Assembly (NCBI RefSeq): GCF_014694405.1
Contig: NZ_JAAUWV010000044.1
Coordinates: 1-42,617 of the forward strand
Length of the DNA: 42,617 nucleotides
Direction of reading: 5' to 3'
Source of the DNA: Pseudoalteromonas sp. S16_S37
Lineage (GTDB): Bacteria > Pseudomonadota > Gammaproteobacteria > Enterobacterales > Alteromonadaceae
The notes beneath the pieces are model-generated. The model made no database searches. It saw only the letters and a list, made by a program, of their open reading frames with translations, and was not told the DNA's origin. Of this stretch, positions 39,286-42,617 are shown piece after piece (the stretch's first letter is position 1; the number at the start of each line of letters is the position of its first letter). Both the position numbers and the translations under genes were made by a program.

Positions 39286-39447
39286 ATTTCAAACGGAGTG
39301 ATTTAGGAACAAAAAAGTATAAAATACTGACATAATAAGTAAAAATTGATTTGTTAAATAGAGGATGCTCACCTACAGTTCAATAGAACCCACCAAAAAA
39401 GGAGCTTAGGTTTCTAATGAAATATTAACCAATCATAAAGGTAGTAT

Positions 39448-40083
39448 ATGTACACACTTTTTTATTATCCTCGAAACGCAAGCCTTGCGCCGCATTTTGT
39501 TTTGAAAGCACTGGGCGTTCCATTTCAACTAGAGTTAGTTGACCGCAAGAAAGTTGTTCAAAAATCTGCGCAATATTTGAAAATCAACCCAACGGGGCGA
39601 ATACCGACACTGGTAGACGATGACTTTGTGCTATTTGAAAGTGCCGCTATTTGCTTATATTTATGTGAAAAACACCCCGATGGTCATTTAATACCAACAG
39701 AGGCGAAAGCAAAAGCACAGTTTTATCAGTGGCTGATGTATTTAACGACCACTGTGCAAAACGAATTAATGGTTTACTTTTATCCTGAACGGCACACGCA
39801 AAGCGCCATCATGTATGACGATATAGTTAACACGCAGCAATCTAGAGTAAGTGAGTGTTTGGCTATATTGAACAAGCACATTGGTGACAAAACGTACATG
39901 GTAAACGATCAGTTTACAGTGTGCGATTGTTATATGTTTATGCTCTGTATTTGGGCTGATGAGATGAAAAAACCGCCATTAAGTTTTGCTAATCTCAATC
40001 GTTACCTTAAAGGATTAGCCAAACATCCCGCAATCAAGGCAGTTTGCGAGGAGGAGCAGACGAGTTTATCAGTTTATAAATAA
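39448..40083 (+). CDS. Glutathione S-transferase family protein
   Basis: This is a 211-residue cytoplasmic GST. The N-terminal thioredoxin-fold domain begins YTLFYYPRNASLAPHFVLKALGVPF, with the glutathione-site block NPTGRIPTLVDDDFVLFESAAICLYL (Pro of the cis-Pro loop, Glu-Ser pair). A helical C-terminal domain follows, with FTVCDCYMFMLCIWADEM carrying the N-capping-box-like Asp. The Ser at residue 11 after YYPRNA could be the catalytic hydroxyl, as in other bacterial classes. AAAGG is 6 nt upstream. The substrate is unknown. It converges on the YdcZ-type gene. Confidence 0.88.
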   Translation: MYTLFYYPRNASLAPHFVLKALGVPFQLELVDRKKVVQKSAQYLKINPTGRIPTLVDDDFVLFESAAICLYLCEKHPDGHLIPTEAKAKAQFYQWLMYLTTTVQNELMVYFYPERHTQSAIMYDDIVNTQQSRVSECLAILNKHIGDKTYMVNDQFTVCDCYMFMLCIWADEMKKPPLSFANLNRYLKGLAKHPAIKAVCEEEQTSLSVYK

Positions 40084-40095
40084 CAGAATATACAT

Positions 40096-40120
40096 CATGG
40101 GGTTGATGTTGTACCCCATG
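40096..40120. terminator. Hairpin between convergent GST and YdcZ-type genes
   Basis: CATGGGG (40096-40102) and CCCCATG (40114-40120) form a perfect 7-bp stem with an 11-nt loop. T-runs are absent, so this is a tentative shared terminator. Confidence 0.4.
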
Positions 40121-40132
40121 GAAACGTAACAA

Positions 40133-40585
40133 TTAACTCGCGCTAAAGTCTTTATTAACAAGTATCAAGCCGATAATCATGGCAATAATCCCGATTAATT
40201 TTTGTAGTGAGATACTCGCTTGAGGCACACTAAACCAGCCATAATGTGAAATTAGCATCGCCATTAATAGCTGACCGCTCAGTACAAATGACATCAAATT
40301 GCCAACGCCCATTTTGGGGATCAAAAAGTAACATAAGCCAACGCCCGCAGTACTCAAAATACCACCTACTCCCCATAGATACCAAGGCACATTGGCAACG
40401 AGCTTGGCGCTTGGAGCGCTGTTATTTGAGGCACTCAGTGCAAGCAAAGAAAAAAATGCGCTAAAAGAAAATGCACAGACTGTTGCCAAAATAGGGTTTT
40501 TTAGTAAGCTGCCCAATTGAGCGTTCATACTGGCTTGCAGTGCAATTGCTGCGCCTGCAAAAAATGCAAGGATAGTAAACGTCAT
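40133..40585 (-). CDS. YdcZ/DUF606 family (DMT superfamily) membrane protein
   Basis: This encodes 150 residues with five hydrophobic helices. The family opening AIALQASMNAQLGSLLKNPILATVCAFSFSAF (in outline) and VGNLMSFVLSGQLLMAMLISHYG match the YdcZ/DUF606 group of half-size drug/metabolite-type membrane proteins. A transport role is inferred, and the substrate is unknown. Its ATG lies 1 nt after the nitroreductase stop, so it is co-translated with that gene, perhaps exporting a product or toxic substrate. Confidence 0.85.
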   Translation of the reverse strand: MTFTILAFFAGAAIALQASMNAQLGSLLKNPILATVCAFSFSAFFSLLALSASNNSAPSAKLVANVPWYLWGVGGILSTAGVGLCYFLIPKMGVGNLMSFVLSGQLLMAMLISHYGWFSVPQASISLQKLIGIIAMIIGLILVNKDFSAS

Positions 40586-40586
40586 A

Positions 40587-41234
40587 TTAATCTACCTTAA
40601 TAACCAGATCTTCAATTGGCTTTCTAACTTTGTTAGCATGCGCAACGTGATCTAATGGATGGCGATAGCCGATTGGGCAGGCTATAACTGTTTTGAGCCT
40701 AAACTTATCTAGTTCTAAAATTTGGTCAAATTTGTCCTTATCTATACCACCCACTGGACAAGCATCCACTTTAAGAGAAGCAGCTGAAAGTAACAACGTA
40801 CTCAGTGCGATATACGCCTGTTCTGATGCCCATTGGTACTGTGTTGGCTTATCAAATTTGGCAACGGAACTGAGCATAGTTTGCTTCATTGCGTTGAGCT
40901 TTTTACCAATGAGGTCGTTATGCAGCGAGTACCTAAGGACATACTGTTCAACCATTTCGGTTATTGGGCTCATATCAGCGGCTAGAACAAGTAAATGACT
41001 ATTTAGTGTGATTTTTTCTTGTCCGTAGCTAGCTTCGACTAACTTGTCCTTTATTTCACGATTTTTGATAACTAACAGTTTATAAGGCTGTAAGCCATAA
41101 GAAGACGGGCTTAATCGAGTGTCTTTTAAGACTTGATTTAATTTGGTGTCACTGACAATTTCATCGGAAAAGCGACGAACTGCGTATCTCCATTGCAGCA
41201 TCGGTTGAAGATGAGTAAGTGATTCGGCTTGCAT
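40587..41234 (-). CDS. NAD(P)H-dependent nitroreductase-family flavoprotein
   Basis: This 215-residue FMN enzyme is of the NfsB-like nitroreductase family. WRYAVRRFSDE is the FMN-phosphate-binding opening. SPSSYGLQPYKLLVIKNREIKDKL, QAYIALSTLLLSAASLKVDACPVGG and VIACPIGYRHP are family blocks. It may reduce nitro compounds, quinones or similar, and the physiological substrate is unknown. AGAGG precedes the ATG. It lies between the Crp/Fnr-like regulator gene (66 bp upstream) and the YdcZ-type gene. Confidence 0.9.
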   Translation of the reverse strand: MQAESLTHLQPMLQWRYAVRRFSDEIVSDTKLNQVLKDTRLSPSSYGLQPYKLLVIKNREIKDKLVEASYGQEKITLNSHLLVLAADMSPITEMVEQYVLRYSLHNDLIGKKLNAMKQTMLSSVAKFDKPTQYQWASEQAYIALSTLLLSAASLKVDACPVGGIDKDKFDQILELDKFRLKTVIACPIGYRHPLDHVAHANKVRKPIEDLVIKVD

Positions 41235-41289
41235 TAGTTTCTCTACCTCTAAGTAATCATAGATGCAGCATAATCACTCAGCGCTCGCG

Positions 41290-41313
41290 GTTCATTTACC
41301 TATGTAAATGAAC
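41290..41313. promoter_or_regulatory. 24-bp perfect inverted repeat over the regulator's stop codon
   Basis: GTTCATTTAC (41290-41299) and GTAAATGAAC (41304-41313) are 10-bp perfect arms with a 4-nt centre that contains the regulator gene's TAG (41300-41302). On the minus strand it lies 56 nt before the nitroreductase start, with no T-run after it. It may be an operator for the nitroreductase operon or an mRNA stem. Confidence 0.5.
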
Positions 41314-41902
41314 TCGAAGTTTTTAATGATTTTCTGATCCTACTTAATTGTGTGGCACTAATACCTAAATGTGACGCTAGATGGTATTGAGGAATTTGTT
41401 CAACCAAAGCACTGTTTTGTTTCAAAAATAGCAGGTATCGCTCGGTGGCATCTTGCTGAATTAAGCAAATTTCACGTTGGTCTTTTTCAAGCAACCAATT
41501 TTTTTCAAGATACTTAATTTGAAAACGCATTAGTTCAGGGTTATCGAACAAGATCTCACGATAAGCTTTGAAATTGATTAATAACACTTCGCAGTCTTGC
41601 AAACATTGAATCCCCTGCTCAACGGCTTTTTGTTGATGAAGTGCACTCATTATACCGGGAAACTCACCAGCGCAAAAAAAGCGCTTGTTATACTCATGAC
41701 CTTGATGGTCGCAGGCAAATAGCCTAACAATGCCACGGTTTATAAAAGCAAAACTGTTAGGCAACTCGCCATAAGGATAAATGTATTGATCCTTTTTATA
41801 AGTGCTTTGCGTACACAAGGAGACTATTTGCTGCCATGTTGTTTGAGATATGGGAGAATAGCTTTCCATAACTCTGCGTAGTTGTTTGAGTGCATCAGAC
41901 AT
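41300..41902 (-). CDS. Crp/Fnr family regulator
   Basis: This 200-residue protein has an N-terminal cyclic-nucleotide-binding-type beta-roll (YKKDQYIYPYGELPNSFAFINRGIVRLF, FFCAGEFPGI) and a C-terminal Crp-type HTH (IPQYHLASHLGISATQLSRIRKSL in outline). It has no N-terminal Cys cluster, so it does not look like an oxygen-sensing Fnr, and the cAMP-binding Arg/Ser pattern is not evident. By position it controls the nitroreductase-YdcZ pair. GGAG lies 5 nt before the ATG. Confidence 0.87.
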   Translation of the reverse strand: MSDALKQLRRVMESYSPISQTTWQQIVSLCTQSTYKKDQYIYPYGELPNSFAFINRGIVRLFACDHQGHEYNKRFFCAGEFPGIMSALHQQKAVEQGIQCLQDCEVLLINFKAYREILFDNPELMRFQIKYLEKNWLLEKDQREICLIQQDATERYLLFLKQNSALVEQIPQYHLASHLGISATQLSRIRKSLKTSSSFT

Positions 41903-41944
41903 TTGAACTCCATTTTACACGCGGGAAAATAATCAAAATTGTTT

Positions 41945-41983
41945 TATTCGACAGTAAGTTGTCGCTTTCGATTATATCGAATA
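41945..41983. promoter_or_regulatory. Nested palindromes between the regulator and zapE-like genes
   Basis: TATTCGA (41945-41951) pairs with TCGAATA (41977-41983). Inside the right half, TTCGA-TTATA-TCGAA (41967-41981) is a dyad of its own. The CGAC/GTCG pair at 41949-41952 and 41961-41964 adds a third. It lies in the divergent gap, about 45-70 bp before each gene, as expected of operators. Confidence 0.4.
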
Positions 41984-42015
41984 GTTCAAAACACTCTAAA
42001 TAGTTTTAAGGTACT

Positions 42016-42516
42016 ATGCACGAACAATATCAACAACTGTTGCTGGCGGGCAAACTCAACTTTGACAGTAAACAGGAGCATGCAGTTACAGAACTTGCGC
42101 AATTACATCGGCAATTAATAAATAACGCGCGATGTCGTGGTATTTATTTATACGGGCCTGTGGGGCGCGGTAAAACCATGCTCATGGATATGTTTTTCGA
42201 ATCTTTGCAAGGCATACCTAAACAACGCTTACATTTTCACCATTTTATGAAAAAGGTGCATAACCGACTTAACTGTATTCAAGGGCTAAATAATCCATTA
42301 GCCAATATTGCTGTACAATGGGCACAAGAATCGAAAGTGCTGTGTTTTGATGAATTTTTCGTTACTGACATTGGTGACGCAATAATAATGGCACGGCTAT
42401 TCGATTCGTTGTTTGCTCATGGAATGGTCCTTGTTGCTACCTCAAATTGTCATCCATCAGAGCTATACAAAAACGGCTTACAACGTGATAGGTTTTTACC
42501 TGAGGGATCCCCATAA
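42016..42516 (+). pseudogene. zapE: ZapE/AFG1-type ATPase, C-terminally truncated
   Basis: This reads as the first 45 percent of a ZapE/AFG1 AAA-type ATPase (full length about 370 residues), a cell-division-associated ATPase in E. coli. The Walker A motif is LYGPVGRGKTMLMDMFF (residues 45-61), KQRLHFHHFMKKVH is the following block, Walker B is VLCFDEFFVTDI (about 108-119), and sensor 1 is VLVATSN. The frame follows the family exactly to ELYKNGLQRDRFLP (Pro162), then reads only EGSP and stops. A GGATCC site lies at the break (42505-42510), and a convergent gene tail begins 5 bp after the stop. The gene is therefore interrupted, either naturally or by a chimeric sequence join. AAGG is 4 nt before the ATG. 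Confidence 0.75.
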
Positions 42517-42520
42517 ATAA

Positions 42521-42617
42521 TCATTTAAATTCAAACACATCACTAACATCCAAATTTTGCCAATTCAAGTCAGTGATGGTTTTCTTAAAATGCCGGAGCC
42601 CCGCCATATAGTCTTGC
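42521..42617 (-). CDS. C-terminal end of an unidentified gene, partial
   Basis: On the minus strand an open frame enters from the right edge and ends at a TGA (42521-42523). Its last 31 residues are QDYMAGLRHFKKTITDLNWQ then NLDVSDVFEFK. The start is outside the window. The ending is too short for firm identification. A loose resemblance to the tails of DUF4143-type ATPases is only an impression. It converges on the truncated zapE-like gene, 4 bp from its stop. Confidence 0.4.
   Translation of the reverse strand, partial: QDYMAGLRHFKKTITDLNWQNLDVSDVFEFK

Overview
The window is chromosomal DNA of an AT-rich gammaproteobacterium, most likely a marine member of the Alteromonadales. The basis is a gammaproteobacterial gene set (RluF, HflK/HflC, NhaA, AstC/AstA, a ZapE/AFG1-type ATPase), a DUF3081-like small protein, a roughly 990-residue TonB-dependent receptor and moderate-to-low GC. 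The genus cannot be fixed from sequence alone. No rRNA, tRNA, CRISPR array, transposase or phage gene was found.

Region 1 (1-3.8 kb, minus strand): a small membrane-anchored protein, 23S rRNA pseudouridine synthase RluF, and an EAL-HDOD protein followed by a DUF418 membrane protein. Region 2 (4.0-15.9 kb, minus strand): one compact glycogen operon, transcribed as small CBM48 protein, malQ, glgB, glgX, glgP, glgC, glgA. Gaps are 30 bp or less, several genes overlap, and a rho-independent terminator follows glgA. It holds both glycogen synthesis (GlgC, GlgA, GlgB) and breakdown (GlgP, GlgX, MalQ). Region 3 (16-19.2 kb): small accessory genes. These are a Cys-rich GDCCVxC protein, a DUF2798 membrane protein divergent from a MarR regulator with two near-identical operators between them, an AraC-VOC pair, and a small membrane gene broken by an in-frame TGA.

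Region 4 (19.2-25.7 kb, plus strand): a long structured intergenic region; a two-gene operon of a DUF1611 protein and an ornithine/alanine-racemase-like PLP enzyme; a second-type hflK-hflC pair with its own terminator; and nhaA. Region 5 (25.7-29.5 kb): an Lrp/AsnC regulator divergent from astC-astA-DUF1338, an arginine-catabolism cluster lacking astB, astD and astE here. Region 6 (29.5-37.5 kb): a TonB-dependent receptor, a DUF2252 protein, RNase Z, and DUF3081, an unknown gene and a photolyase/cryptochrome in tight linkage. Region 7 (37.6-42.6 kb): an AbgT transporter, a GST, a Crp/Fnr-like regulator with a nitroreductase and a YdcZ-type membrane protein, and a ZapE/AFG1 ATPase gene cut off in mid-domain next to a GGATCC site and followed by the tail of a convergent gene.

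Most of the window is ordinary. The least described parts are the DUF1611-racemase pair with its leader, the stand-alone CBM48 protein heading the glycogen operon, the twin-operator MarR-DUF2798 switch, and the abrupt zapE junction at the right end. Start codons were moved from the longest ORF where a Shine-Dalgarno sequence and family alignment favoured it: rluF, the EAL-HDOD gene, glgC, glgP, the CBM48 gene, the GDCCVxC gene, the Lrp gene, astA, the TonB receptor and the photolyase.
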